Shown one piece after another: positions 1-10,060 of a stretch of 22,446 bases of DNA. The first letter of the stretch is position 1. Every line of letters begins with the position of its first letter. Below the pieces are notes generated by a model, which searched no databases, was not told the DNA's origin, and saw nothing but the letters and a program-made list of their open reading frames with translations. The stretch comes from Thozetella sp. PMI_491 (Eukaryota; Ascomycota; Sordariomycetes; Chaetosphaeriales; Chaetosphaeriaceae): positions 1-22,446 of the forward strand of contig MU270168.1 of assembly GCA_021432635.1 (NCBI GenBank), read 5' to 3'. Position numbers and translations under genes: made by a program.

Positions 1-1110
1 AGATATTGTGCATTCTTGTCAAGCTAGAGCCATTTTTACGTGCTTTATCACGTCCTGCGTTAGCTTCGAGTCGTCTGCCATATTTAATCTGACAGAGCAT
101 CCTAGCACGCAAAAAAGCAGAAACAATCTTGCGGACTGCTTAAGTGCCGAGGAAGCATCGAGGAAGTTGGGGTCTTAATGGAGGAACCGCTTGTTTAGTT
201 ACCAAGAAGCATCATTTATCTCACGTCTCGAGTCAAGTGTCTGAATCTGACGGATTGGATGGCACGCCCTGATGGGCATGGCGCGAGAATACGCGTGTTT
301 CGCGCCGCGGCGTCAACGCGACATATAGATCGCACAACGAGAGCCGCGACACCTATCACAGGCATGCACCGTGCTGCAATCAAGGTGGCGCACAAAAGTA
401 CTTCGATCGGAAGAAGAATGTGACGAGGCGCACATCGTCAGAATCTTGGCAAGGTCAATGCGAGAAGCGGCATTTCACGATCTAAGCCCTTCTCCAACCA
501 CCGAGTCCCCGCGTTTTTTCGTCGGACCGCGAGGACCACTAGATCCTCGAGCTAACCCCCGTTTCGGCTCGGTAGTGGCCACTACGCCTTTAAAGGGCAG
601 TATTGACAAGTACTCCAATGCTCTTGTGTGAACTGCTAGTCCGTGAGTATTCGACAAGGGATCTGGTTGACTACGATATTCTCACGTCTCTTTAGGGTCC
701 TCGTAGTGGAGTACGTCTGGGACGGCAGGAAGATTGCAGTACAAGACAGCGACCCGCTGATCCCTAAACCTGTGTATCGCACGAAACCTCTGCTTTCCGT
801 ATGCTACCATTACCACCCTGTTCTTCACAAACAGGTAGCAAAACGCCAGGGCGACAAGCCCGACGGCAGCAAGAGGCGCCACAGAATGAAGATTCCCTCT
901 TGCCGCCGAACACTCGCAGGAATCGGACCCCTGAACCGGGATGGAGGTAGCGGCTACGGCAGCGCTTCGGTAGCTAGCTCGGTTAGCGCCCAGCAGGTGG
1001 GCTCGTGGCGCGGGGTGCCCCACCGGCTCCGTTGGTGCAGTGCGCATCCGGTCGGGTACGTCGGTCCTTAAGCACCCGGCAGCCTGGTTGGTGGGTGAGA
1101 CCGGCACGAA
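1..1110. other. No supported gene
   Basis: Only short overlapping open frames occur on both strands. None has a recognisable domain, splice structure or convincing start. The longest, about 682-1125 on the minus strand (147 codons), has one hydrophobic stretch (LAAVGLVALAFCYLF) but I recognise no family, and a plus-strand frame overlaps it almost entirely. I treat the stretch as intergenic or decayed repeat DNA. Confidence 0.5.
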
Positions 1111-1276
1111 TTTGGTCCAATTCATGTTCGTCTGTAAGCGCTGGTAAGGGCTGGATGATGGCCCGAACCCGGCCCCATGTCCGTAAGCGCCGGGCAGGGC
1201 TGGATGGCGGCCCGGGCCCGAGCTCCGAGATGCGAAGTTCCGGCCCCATTCATGCTCGTCTAAGCGCCGGGCCCCG
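1111..1276. repeat. Degenerate tandem repeat, about 2.5 copies
   Basis: The segment 'CATG-TCGTCTGTAAGCGC' followed by 'GGGCTGGATG-TGGCCCG' and 'CGGCCCCAT' starts near 1123, recurs near 1176 and partly recurs near 1251. Spacing is about 53 and then about 75 bp, because the second copy carries extra sequence. The segment is very GC-rich. It has no assigned function and probably explains the overlapping open frames here. Confidence 0.6.
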
Positions 1277-1314
1277 ACCGTTCGCCGACAAGAGCGGATC
1301 TCCGGCGTAACGCC

Positions 1315-1890
1315 CTAGCGGCCGACTTCAGCGACCTTCCAGCATCGTTCCCAAACCTCCGCCGGCGGCGCCGGGCGCAAATTGAGCAGCATAAACACTT
1401 CGCGCTTTCCACCTGTCCCGCTGTCGTCGAATTGAGACCCGAGTTCCTCGATCTTGATCTTGCATCTCCCCAGCGCATACTCTCTTTCGCTATGGCGTCC
1501 CTTTAGGTAGAACTTCCAGCTGGCCCCTACGACGCGCTGCCAACCGATGATTGCGAGCGCATAGACGTATTGGAGAACGACCGCCCGAACCGCCCTGTCA
1601 GCAAGAAGCGCCTCCGGCGCACCACGGGAAGACCACGGGGCCGATCGGCAGCCGCTTCTGCTTCTTGACGCTCCCAGTGGAAGGTATGAGCCGCGGAAGA
1701 CCCTCTGATTAACGAACAGATCCATGGGGAGCAGGCTCCTTTTAGACCCTGATGCCTGGTCCAAGCGCCTTGTGCCACAGCCCGAGCTTGTCCAGGCTTG
1801 AATACTGATCCGCTTTTTTTGGCGTAGACACCGCGCGACGCATTTCTGGCGCGACGCTCGCGGGGGGGAAACATAGGGAGGCGTGGACAT
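1315..1890 (-). pseudogene. Possible coding remnant, unrecognised
   Basis: A 191-codon open frame on the minus strand. Its second half (about residues 95-191) looks more protein-like than the surroundings: a hydrophobic segment (VLQYVYALAIIGW), then a basic and acidic stretch and a C-terminus with LLNLRPAPPAEVWERCW. The N-terminal half is Arg/Ser-rich and looks like translated GC-rich noise. I do not recognise a family. It may be the 3' exon of a decayed gene or simply a chance frame in GC-rich DNA. Confidence 0.2.
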
Positions 1891-1946
1891 GAAGCCATAG
1901 GCAGCTTAAGCCATCGTCAAGGCCTTGGCACTGGGGGCAGGATTCC

Positions 1947-2234
1947 TCATTGGTGGGCTACAGATCTGGGGTTCGAGCCCTGAGAGCCTCGGGGGCGGCT
2001 CGACCTCTGCGTCTCGTCGTCTTTTCGCTGGCTGTGTTGGAGTAGGTTCTTGAGTGTGGTCGAGGGGTCGCTGTCTATCATCGCCTGGTAGACGGGGCTC
2101 GGTCGGTCCGGCGTTGTCGCGCTCGGCGTCGCGGGGCCGGGCGCGGGCGAGGTAGGCCCAGGAGCTATCTTGGCTCTAGGCTTCAGTTGCCGGCAGGGGA
2201 GCTGAGGAAATTGCGGTACTAGCATGGGATGCAC
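1947..2234 (-). other. Short proline-rich open frame, doubtful
   Basis: A 95-codon frame on the minus strand encoding a Pro/Ala/Thr-rich N-terminal half (PGPTSPAPGPATPSATTP) and a polar basic C-terminus. There is no recognisable domain, no clear promoter and no splice partner. It could be a low-complexity exon of a degraded gene, but a chance frame is just as likely. Confidence 0.15.
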
Positions 2235-2289
2235 TAACAGTAGGTACCAAGAAAGATTAAATTGAGGAGAAGGATGAGACTTGTAAGGC

Positions 2290-2313
2290 GATGATGATGA
2301 TGATGATGATGAT
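2290..2313. repeat. GAT trinucleotide microsatellite
   Basis: Eight uninterrupted GAT units in non-coding DNA. It is a simple slippage-prone repeat. Confidence 0.95.
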
Positions 2314-2486
2314 ACATTTAGCGTCGTTGGACAATGTCCATCGCCTCCCGAGGGGCATGTGTCGTGCGGGAGACTGCCTAGTTTCTCCCTACAGGCCTAT
2401 CCCGCGTTCCACGCCCAGTGGCTGCTAAATGGTAGGTCTCACCGCTATCGTTGGTCCCGCTATTTGAGCTCAGGTTCAGTTGGAAG

Positions 2487-2690
2487 AGATTCACAATGCC
2501 AAGCTCGGGGCGGACCATCCCTCACACGCTGACAAGCATGAACAACCTAGTTTTTACGTGGAGGAGCCTCAACCGCCATGCAGAAGCTTTGCATTGATGA
2601 GCAGCTGCGTCCTGGCCAGACAGCGCGGACCAGGCCGAAACAGGGGGTTTTGGAACAGTGGACCCCGTAACAGCCTGACAGGCTGCCTGT
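2487..2690 (+). pseudogene. TPR remnant of an NLR-type gene
   Basis: Pieces of a fungal kinesin-light-chain-like TPR repeat are readable in successive frames. First comes NAKLGADHP. After a one-base shift HTLTSMNNLVFTWRSLNRHA follows with EAL. After another shift ALMSSCVLARQR follows. Together they match the consensus order of the TPR units that end many fungal NB-ARC/NACHT proteins (KLGADHP, then TLTSM-NLA, then EA-LM). At least two frameshifts and a TGATGA pair break the frame. It lies about 160 bp upstream of a HET-NACHT gene, so it may be the tail of a lost upstream NLR gene or a displaced tail of a related one. The family assignment rests on motif recognition. Confidence 0.6.
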
Positions 2691-2846
2691 CGCTGGAACT
2701 GGTGCTGATCCCGTGACTAAGCCCCGCGCAGCTCACCGGATTGCGAAGGCAGGAGAACACCGCTCCCCTCAACCATATGTCCCTCAACTATATGCCAGTA
2801 ACCCTTCCTCGCGACCGCTCGCGTCGTGCGATCAGCGCCTGGTGTC

Positions 2847-5020
2847 ATGCGTCTGTTGCATTATAGCGATACGGGGGCTATCCGCCTGACCGAAGATATT
2901 GTCGAAAACACTCCCCCGTATGCAATCCTCTCCCACACCTGGGGCACCGAAGAGGTCACCTTGCAAGAGCTCAATTGCGGCGCAGGCCTGAACAAGCGTG
3001 GCTACCACAAGATTCGCTTCTGTGGCGAGCAAGCCCGGCGCGACGGCCTATACTATTTCTGGGCTGACACTTGCTGCATTGACAAGGAAAACGCCGCCGA
3101 GCTGCAGGAAGCCATCAATAGCATGGCCCGCTGGTACCGCAATGTAGCCCGGTGTTATGTCTATCTCGTCGACGTGTCTCTCATCGGCGTGTCCTGCCCA
3201 CCCAGTCTGCGGAGCCTCCAGGTGGGCCGCCTCCTATGCATACAGCGGTCTCCCACGCTGCCCAACTCACCGGATCGCCTTGGCAAACGGCGTTTCGGAA
3301 GAGCCGTTGGTTCACTCGCGGATGGACACTCCAAGAACTCCTGGCGCCAGCGTCAGTGGAGTTTTACTCAAGCGAAGGCACGCTGCTTGGGAACAAGAGC
3401 TCCCTCGAGCAGATCATAAGCGACGTGACGCGCATCCCCGTTCAAGCGCTGAGAAATCACCGGCTGTCTGACTTTTGCGCCTCGGATCGATTCTCTTGGA
3501 TGGACAGCCGCAAGACCGCGCTCGAGGAAGACATGGCCTATGCACTGCTCGGCATCTTCGACGTCCAAATGCCACTCATTTATGGAGAGGGAAGAGGAAA
3601 GGCGTATGGACGACTGCAAAAGGAGATCGGCAAGCAACAAGAGTATCTTCAGCTGTTTCGCCTCTCCAACAGCAACAGCGCCACATACGAGTGGTACAAA
3701 GATCGAGTGGAAGACCGGGTAGAAGGCACCTGCCAGTGGTTCCTGCATCATGAACACTTCCAAACCTGGCTGGATCAGGATGCGGGGGCACTGCTGGTCT
3801 CCGCGGACCCTGGATGCGGGAAGTCAGTCTTGGCTAAACACCTGATCGACGAAGCACTGCCGCGTTCCGCGACCATCTGCTACTTCTTCTTCCAATACCA
3901 CGACCAGAACACAGTCCGCCAGGCACTATGTGCTCTGCTCCATCAACTCTTCTTGCAGAAGCCGTCCCTAATCAAACAAGCCAGAAAGCAATTCGAAATA
4001 GACGGTCGAGATCTAGCCAACTCGGCCACGTCGCTCTGGACTGTCCTAAGAAATGCCACGCAGGAGCCCCAGGCCGGACCTGTCATCATCGTCCTGGATG
4101 CCCTGGATGAATGCGCGGAATCGGAGTTTGAGGACGTGGTGCGCAATGTACAGAGCCAATTCTGCAGCAACCAGTGCGGCAAGTTGAAGTATCTCCTAAC
4201 GAGTCGCCCGTACGAGCAGATCCTATCCAGGTTCCGCGGCCTGTTAGCCTCTTTTCCGTGTATCCATATACCAGGGGAGGAGGAGTCAGAAACGATCAGC
4301 CAAGAAGTAAACCGCGTCATCCAATACCGAGTCGAAAAGCTAGCAGGCGAGAAAAGGCTTTCAGACGGGGTCAAGGGTCACCTGGCTAAAAAATTGCTCG
4401 AAATCCCACACCGTACGTACCTTTGGGTATACCTTATATTCGACCACATGGGGAAGAAAAACTTTAGAAAGACACCACATGGGGTCGAGACAACGATTGC
4501 AACGCTGCCAACAAGCGTCAACGAAGCATATGAGCGGATCCTTGGCAAGTCTGAGGACCGCCAGATGGTTCGCAAGGCCATGAGCATTATCTTGGCAGCG
4601 AGTCGCCCGCTAACACTCTCGGAGATGAACGTTGCCATGAATATAAATGAAAAATCGGCTTCCATCCATGACCTTGACCTGGAGAAAGAAGAGGACTTCA
4701 AGTCGCGTCTCAAAGCATGTTGTGGATTGTTTGTCTCCATCCATCATGGCAAGATTTATTTCCTTCACCAAACTGCGCGCGAGTTTCTCCTTGCAGAATT
4801 GCCCTCCCCTGCAACTGTTCCGTCAGAACTACTCTGGCATCATTCCATCACTCTTCACCATGCGCATGCCGTTCTCGCGAAGCTCTGCATGCTCTATCTT
4901 AACTTCTTCAACTCCGACACTAGCTATTCCGATAACCATGCCTTCTTAGATTACTCAGCCAAGAATTGGGGAACACATTTCTGCGGGGCCTGTACCAGCA
5001 GCAAACGGGACTGTACTTAG
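2847..5020 (+). pseudogene. HET-NACHT protein, frame-broken and 3'-truncated
   Basis: This is a heterokaryon-incompatibility / NLR-like regulator of the HET-NACHT class, a family that triggers self/non-self cell death in fungi. The start MRLLHY at 2847 is the usual HET start. HET motifs follow in order: YAILSHTWG, the WADTCCIDK box, then RNVARCYVYLVDVS. Between about 3180 and 3270 the frame changes, and the HET domain resumes with SRWFTRGWTLQELLAPASVEF. The rest reads openly to 5020: a linker (about 3650-3760), a NACHT domain with Walker A ADPGCGKS (near 3800), Walker B PVIIVLDALDECAE (near 4080), the LLTSRPY motif (near 4195), and the winged-helix-like segment ending FLDYSAKNWGTHF. Family members normally continue into ankyrin, WD40 or TPR repeats. 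Here the frame stops after unrelated residues, and LINE-like sequence starts within about 20 bp. The internal shift could be an unrecognised intron, but I see no good splice pair. Confidence 0.85.
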
Positions 5021-5024
5021 TTAA

Positions 5025-5189
5025 CGACCGCTCGGGATCTCGGGGACCATCTCGGGGATAGATTTCACTGCAATTTTTTCTGCCGCCGAGGGTCTATATT
5101 GGAGGTGTGGTGGTTAGGCGAAACGCAGTGCGACCTACGCGTGGCGCTAGTGGATCCAGCGGCGCGGCGCGTCCCGAAAAACGCCTAAA
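5025..5189 (+). mobile_element. LINE 5' untranslated region at the break of the HET-NACHT gene
   Basis: Directly after the HET-NACHT frame ends, composition and sequence change to a short leader (ACCGCTCGGGATCTCGGGGA and onward) that leads into a LINE ORF1 at 5190. I infer that the element inserted within the HET-NACHT gene and removed its repeat domain. The exact insertion point and any target duplication cannot be set from this copy alone, because the 3' end of the element was not found. Confidence 0.45.
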
Positions 5190-5933
5190 ATGGCAACGGG
5201 AGACACGATCGTGGTAGACGCGTCGTCCGGGGAGGAAATTCATGAGTTGCCGCAGCGACGCATCCGCAAACAGACGGAAAAGGCCAGACAGAATGAAGGA
5301 AACTACGATACATTGGATACTGCTCTCTTGGGGACGAAAAGGCAGCCCGGAGGCGGTGCGCGAGCGGGTGCCGCCATCAGAGCCTCAGCAAGCCAAAACA
5401 GCGCTGGTGGAGCGAGTGAGTCGGTCACGCTGGCAACGCTACAGAAGCTAGTCAGCGACCAAACAAAAGTTATGAACGTATTACTCGAAAGCAACAAGGA
5501 ATTGCATAAGAAGATCACTAAAATCGAGGGAGAGTTATGCGCTGCCAACGAAAAACTACAAGCGGTCGAGGTACAGCTGGGAGACATGGCAGCTATCGCA
5601 AACAGCCAGAGCAGCCCGAACCCATCATACGCCGATGTCGCGCGCACCCCTCCAGGAAGCGTGCCCAGCAATGTGGGCACCCTCTCCTCCTGGAATAAAC
5701 AAGCCGCCGTCGGCAGTCCTGTTTGTAAGGCGCTGGCTGGTCTCTGCCTCGATCCTCCTGAGGGGCGAAGCTGGGAGTCTGTCCGCGGCGTCTCCAGAGG
5801 TATTCGAGCTGTCTCGCATCCGTGTCAATCAAACTACCGACATTTAGTACTGGTGGGATCAGATCTCTTTTCACGACCGAAGAAGTCATGTGGCGCGTTG
5901 CAAGACCTGATGTTGTCAGGTAGATGCTAAGCA
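5190..5933 (+). pseudogene. Tad-like LINE ORF1 (gag-like), truncated
   Basis: A 247-codon frame of which about the first 167 residues look like the N-terminus of ORF1 of Tad1-clade fungal LINEs: a basic segment, a coiled-coil-like region (about residues 80-130, LQKLVSDQTKVMNVLLESNK then KITKIEGELCAANEKLQ), then the characteristic SYADVARTPPGSVPSN. From about residue 170 the sequence no longer resembles ORF1. The zinc-knuckle (CCHC) part is missing, and no ORF2 endonuclease or reverse transcriptase follows. I read it as a 5' LINE fragment with an internal deletion or rearrangement near 5690. It overlaps no other gene and cannot be autonomous. Confidence 0.65.
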
Positions 5934-6329
5934 CAAATGCACGGACTGGGTTTTGGCCAGCTGGGAGCTACTCATAGGACGCCCCACTAACTCAGCCGAA
6001 GGTTGCTTTACATCAGGGGTGGTATCAGGCGAGGGTTGACGGCTTTACCTACGGCTAGTCTTCGGCTGGCACCGGCTCCCTTACCTATGAAGTTTGAGGC
6101 CCCTTGAGGGAGCCAACATCGAGGACGCTAGACTGGCTATGCATGGTACTTGCCGTCTCTCCCTGATGCGCCTCTAACGTGACCAGGGTGGAAACACTCT
6201 GGATCTCTGATATATATGGAGAGGGGGAGAGGTGCAGCCCGTAAGATAGCGAATAGGAACGAGGGTGGGTGCTTGGAGAGGGCCGTGGTGGGGGTTTGCT
6301 GTTCGTATGACAGCCTGTCCCTGTCAATA
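5934..6329. other. No gene; contains an inverted repeat
   Basis: No supported coding frame. A perfect 8-bp inverted repeat GGCTCCCT / AGGGAGCC at 6074-6081 and 6107-6114 encloses a 25-nt loop. The stretch may be left-over LINE or other repeat DNA, as the frame GCTAAGCACAAATGCACGG onward stays open for about 25 codons, but I recognise nothing in it. Confidence 0.5.
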
Positions 6330-6480
6330 AGAACCAGCCAGGAGGACGGAGAACCAGTTGGAGAGAACCAGTCAGGGGGGCAGAGAACCAGTCAGTGGGA
6401 CAGAGAACCGGCCAGGGGGAGAGAACCTGTCAGGGGGACAGAGAACCGATCAGGGGGACAGAGCCAGTGAGGGAGACGGA
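6330..6480. repeat. Minisatellite with a 20-bp unit
   Basis: About seven head-to-tail copies of a unit close to GAACCAGTCAGGGGGACAGA, with point changes and some shortened copies. It lies in non-coding DNA just upstream of the JmjC-like pseudogene. It has no evident function and is a probable length-polymorphic locus. Confidence 0.9.
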
Positions 6481-6682
6481 AAACTAGTGCGTGGCACGCC
6501 AGCGTGTGCCACGGCAGACCGGCCCAAACGACCGAAATCCCCTTGGAGCCAGCTTATAGTCTGAAAGCCTGTCTATACCACTGCCGTACCTCGCACCGAA
6601 TTTCTTAAAGCCCCGTGGCTCCCACTTCCATTCTCAAAGTCAAACCTCTTCAAAGTCAAACCTCATCCTGTCCTTACACGCC

Positions 6683-8335
6683 ATGTCTGAAAATCCAGCC
6701 TCCCCACAGCCCCAGCTCGATTCAAGCAAGTTCAGGGTAAAGCTTGAAAAGGCTGTCCTCGGTGGGAAAGTCTGGATTAACCAAAAGATACTAAACTGGG
6801 TCCTCGAGAAATGTGAAGACTTTATTAAAAATGTTAACTCGCTGTGAAATGCGGACCGGTTGGCAAAGCTGGATTCGAATGAGTTCACATTCCTCTCTAT
6901 ATCAGTGACCAGGACCGTATTAGAATAGTTGATTGAAGGGGAGTTGGATTATTTCCAGCATCTCATACGTAAGCACAGGATCCTTTGCCTTCACAAGAAC
7001 GACCTTTAGCGGCGGTTTTCTCTGTATCTAGAGAAGCATGGCGGAAATGCTCCCTCTATCTTTGAAAAGACAATGGAGAACTTGGGGGCAGGTAAATTCA
7101 CCTAAAATTCACCTTGGCATTTATTTTAAGTTAACATTCGTTATATAGCGCTACGAAAGTGTCGACATGACGAGTCGCAGGATGATGCTACCTTAACTAC
7201 TTACGAGACTGAACCGAGCAGTAAACGCCTAAAACAGAACACGCCGCGAGATCTTCTTGATGCCTTTCTAGGGATGGCTGATGGAGCTGATGGACCACTC
7301 TGACCCCTTGTATTGGCCTTTAAGGAAGCTATACGTCGAGCCAACGCTTGTAATTCGGGCATCTCGACATCTACAAGTTCTATCTGGGGAGAGTTTGGAC
7401 TGAAGCCACCGATAGCCTTCAGTGCGAAGGAGCTGTGGACCGAAAAAGCTTAAGATGACCAATTTATGGACGATCTCATCGAAAAGTACGAACGGGGGAC
7501 AACGAACATCTATTGTAGGGGCTAGCCTCACACTCCTAATACGTCTGTAACACTCTACACGGTGATAAAGCAACTCAGCGTGCCAAACCCGACCGAAACC
7601 TTTTACGCCACAAATCTGGTAGGCGGCCAGAGTCAGATGCAAATCCCGGAGAGACTGCGTGGATCTACGGCTTATTCCGATGATCCTATGGTAACGACAA
7701 ATCTTACACTATAATGCATATTCGTGGATCTTTACGTTGGTATGTTCTGCAGACGCCTTAGAGACGATCACCGTTAACCCGATAGGTTAGACCACGGCAA
7801 GCATGTTGTAACTGCCGTTCACGGTGGCTGTGTGAAGCTTTGGGCTCTCTATCCCTGGACGAACCATAACAGGAAGGTTTACGAGAAGCATGCAGGTAAA
7901 CATGACATGTTTATTAGGCTGCACATGCTTCTTGAGTATGGCGAATTCCTACTTATAGAAGATGGAGAAGCCCTTTACCTGACCGCGGGCTGTCTCTATG
8001 CCACCTATACATTGCAAGGTGGCCTTACCTTAGGCATTGAATACACTACCAAGGAGTGCATCAATTATACGTTTCCGATTCTCCAGGTAGACCTTCGTGT
8101 ATTTGGCTCGGATGAAGATTCCAGCAGGCCCTTCCTCGAATCGATCATAATAGCCGCTCGTTCCAAAGATACAAAGGACAAGGCTGCAAAGTTCTTTTGC
8201 GTCATGTACCAAAAGATAACAGGCACAGCGGGGAAAACTGCTATCTTCGCAGAAGCCAAGCAGGCGTTAAGGCGCTGGCTCTGTTTTAACATTGGGGTAT
8301 CCCACTTCTATGCAATCTGGCTTAAGACAATGTAG
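6683..8335 (+). pseudogene. JmjC-like (cupin dioxygenase fold) gene with RIP-type stops
   Basis: Three exons, 6683-7091, 7149-7739 and 7791-8335, join in phase to 515 codons. Introns are 57 and 51 nt with GTAAAT/ATATAG and GTATGT/GTTAG ends. No frameshift occurs, but seven codons are stops: TGA 6845, TAG 6926, TAG 7007, TGA 7301, TAA 7451, TAG 7523 and TAA 7712. Each is one C-to-T change from Arg or Gln. The C-terminal third resembles the JmjC fold: VDLYVDHGKH, then GGCVKLWALYP, then GCLYATYTLQGG. The metal site expected as HxD plus a distal His reads Tyr at codon 332 (TAC) and Tyr at codon 403 (TAT), both reachable by CpA-to-TpA. A working member would be a 2-oxoglutarate/iron oxygenase-type protein; this copy could not bind metal. 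The terminal TAG at 8333 may itself be mutated, as the frame continues plausibly for about ten codons to another TGA. The family call is from motif shape. Confidence 0.7.
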
Positions 8336-8480
8336 CCCGCAATAATCGCCCTTCTATGAAGGCGTTCCCTTTCTACATCGCAAGTATGCCGCGTGAGACC
8401 AAGGTAAACCCCGTCATAGACATGGCCACCACCTCACCTAAGCAGCTCGCTATGTTCGCCTGCGGTACACGATACCACCA

Positions 8481-9669
8481 TCATCGCTGACGACCTCCAG
8501 TCTCAACGTCCTCCTGCTCCCGACTGGCAAGTAACGCCATCTGTGCCAGTGGGTTAGCCCGCGGCTTAAGCCTCGCATGCGCCACTCTAATCTTGACTTC
8601 CTTCTCGAACTCCCGATACTTGAAGATCCTCCTCACTAGCTCTATCAGCGTCCCGATCAGCAGCACAAGCGCCGTTGTCTGCCCAAAGTCCCAGCCGTTC
8701 TCACTCTCCTCGCCGTCGAGGTGGGCCTGGTTGTTGAGCTTCAGCGCGGTCGCCACGTACAGGTGCAGTGGGAACTGCAGCACGCTCAGCGCCAACAGGG
8801 TCCTGCGCCACCTGCCGGCGCAGAAGACAGTGCCGAACATGGTCAGGAGCAGCCAGCCCGCCGTGATGGCCACGTAACTCTTCGTCGTCGCGGGCTGGCT
8901 GGCGCCCGGGGCCGAGGTCCACGAAGTGATGAAGCAGTGGCCCAGTTCTTCGCTCTCGAGGTCCCATTCGTTCAGCTGGATCGCGAAGAAGACGGTGAAG
9001 GCGAGCAGAAGCACGGCGTAGAGCCATGTACCGCGGTGCTCTGTGTAGTGGGCGAATCTGAAGCGCTTGGATGGTTGGTGCTCGTTGGGGGTGAATCGTG
9101 TCTTGACATAGTTCCAACAGACTACGGCGGCGCAGTTGGATATTCTGGAGTGCGATTGAACTTAGCAGGGTGATTCTCATTGACTGTGGCCGAAGGCCAA
9201 CGGCAGACAGATCGAGGAGTGATTTGTCCGACTTACCCCACGAAACTAGCAGTATCGTAGATCAGGTGCATATGGTACAGATCAAGGCCCTGTCCGTGCG
9301 ACAAGGCCGTGATCACAAGGGCGGTGCCGAGCGCCATCTGAATGCCATTGCCGACCATCAGAATCTCTGACACGACCTGCGCTCTCTTGACGTCGAGCTC
9401 GTGATCCACAGTCCCCTCCTCATGCTGCGCGGCCATACGGCCTCGCTTGGACAGGAGAACGACCCATATGGCCAGGGCGAGCGTCAGGAAGGCCTGTGCG
9501 GCGAAGCCCACCAAGATCTATATGTTGGTGACACACCAGGTTAGTTAGCTCGTCGTTGCGCTTCGGTGTTAATACTTATCGAGTCGGCTCCACATACTCC
9601 GACACCCGCTACGTCAGGCATGGTCTCGCCGACCTTCTCACACACTATCGACGCCTTAGAGCTCTCCAT
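8481..9669 (-). CDS. Seven-transmembrane fungal membrane protein (uncharacterised)
   Basis: Three exons on the minus strand join in phase: 9669-9598, 9517-9237 and 9144-8481, giving 338 residues. Introns are 80 nt (GTATGT/ATATAG, branch GCTAACTAAC) and 92 nt (GTAAGT/CTCCAG). The start at 9669 is the first ATG after an in-frame TGA. Hydrophobic segments lie at about residues 25-46, 72-97, 108-131, 157-175, 208-227, 234-251 and 271-288, so seven TM helices are likely. The short extracellular-type N-terminus carries MPDVAGVG just before TM1, and TM3 starts DLYHMHLIYDTASFVGISN. Both motifs fit a poorly studied ascomycete family of predicted integral membrane proteins, often found in accessory regions. 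The C-terminal tail is basic. No stop or frameshift is present, unlike its neighbours, so it may be functional. Its role is unknown. Confidence 0.75.
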
Positions 9670-10060
9670 CGCTGCGACCGCTGTTTTGAGCAAGAGTACG
9701 ATCGGTCAATTGGATGTTACGAGGATGTCGAATCTAGTAGTTAAAGTGCACGACTACGAGGACGACTTCGTGGCAATGGCCGTTTATCAATAGTCCAAGG
9801 ACGGTCTTTCGGGTCTCCAGCTTCTTGATAGGGTCAATTGTGCCAGAATTTCATCATGCACCACGCACGTTTGCTGTGTAGGCTCCAAGGTTATTATGTA
9901 ACATTTGCCAAAGGATTCTCAGCTGCTGCAGCGCAGTGGAGCAACACAAGCATCGTCGGCCAGGTAAAGCTTAGCTAGTGCTTGGCGATTGCCCCTATAG
10001 GGCTAGACGCTAACACCTAGACCCACTTACAGCGGGCCAAGACAGCCACCCACGGGGAGG
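9670..10060. other. Intergenic, no gene seen
   Basis: This holds the presumed promoter region of the minus-strand seven-TM gene and the left flank of the Tc1 element. No coding frame with support and no clear TATA box were found. Confidence 0.5.

Noticed and set aside
1920..1990. tRNA-like B box (GGTTCGAGCCC near 1971) with an A-box-like stretch about 40 nt upstream
   Set aside because: The T stem does not pair beyond three bases and no acceptor or anticodon stem can be built. At most a tRNA-derived SINE fragment, which I cannot support.
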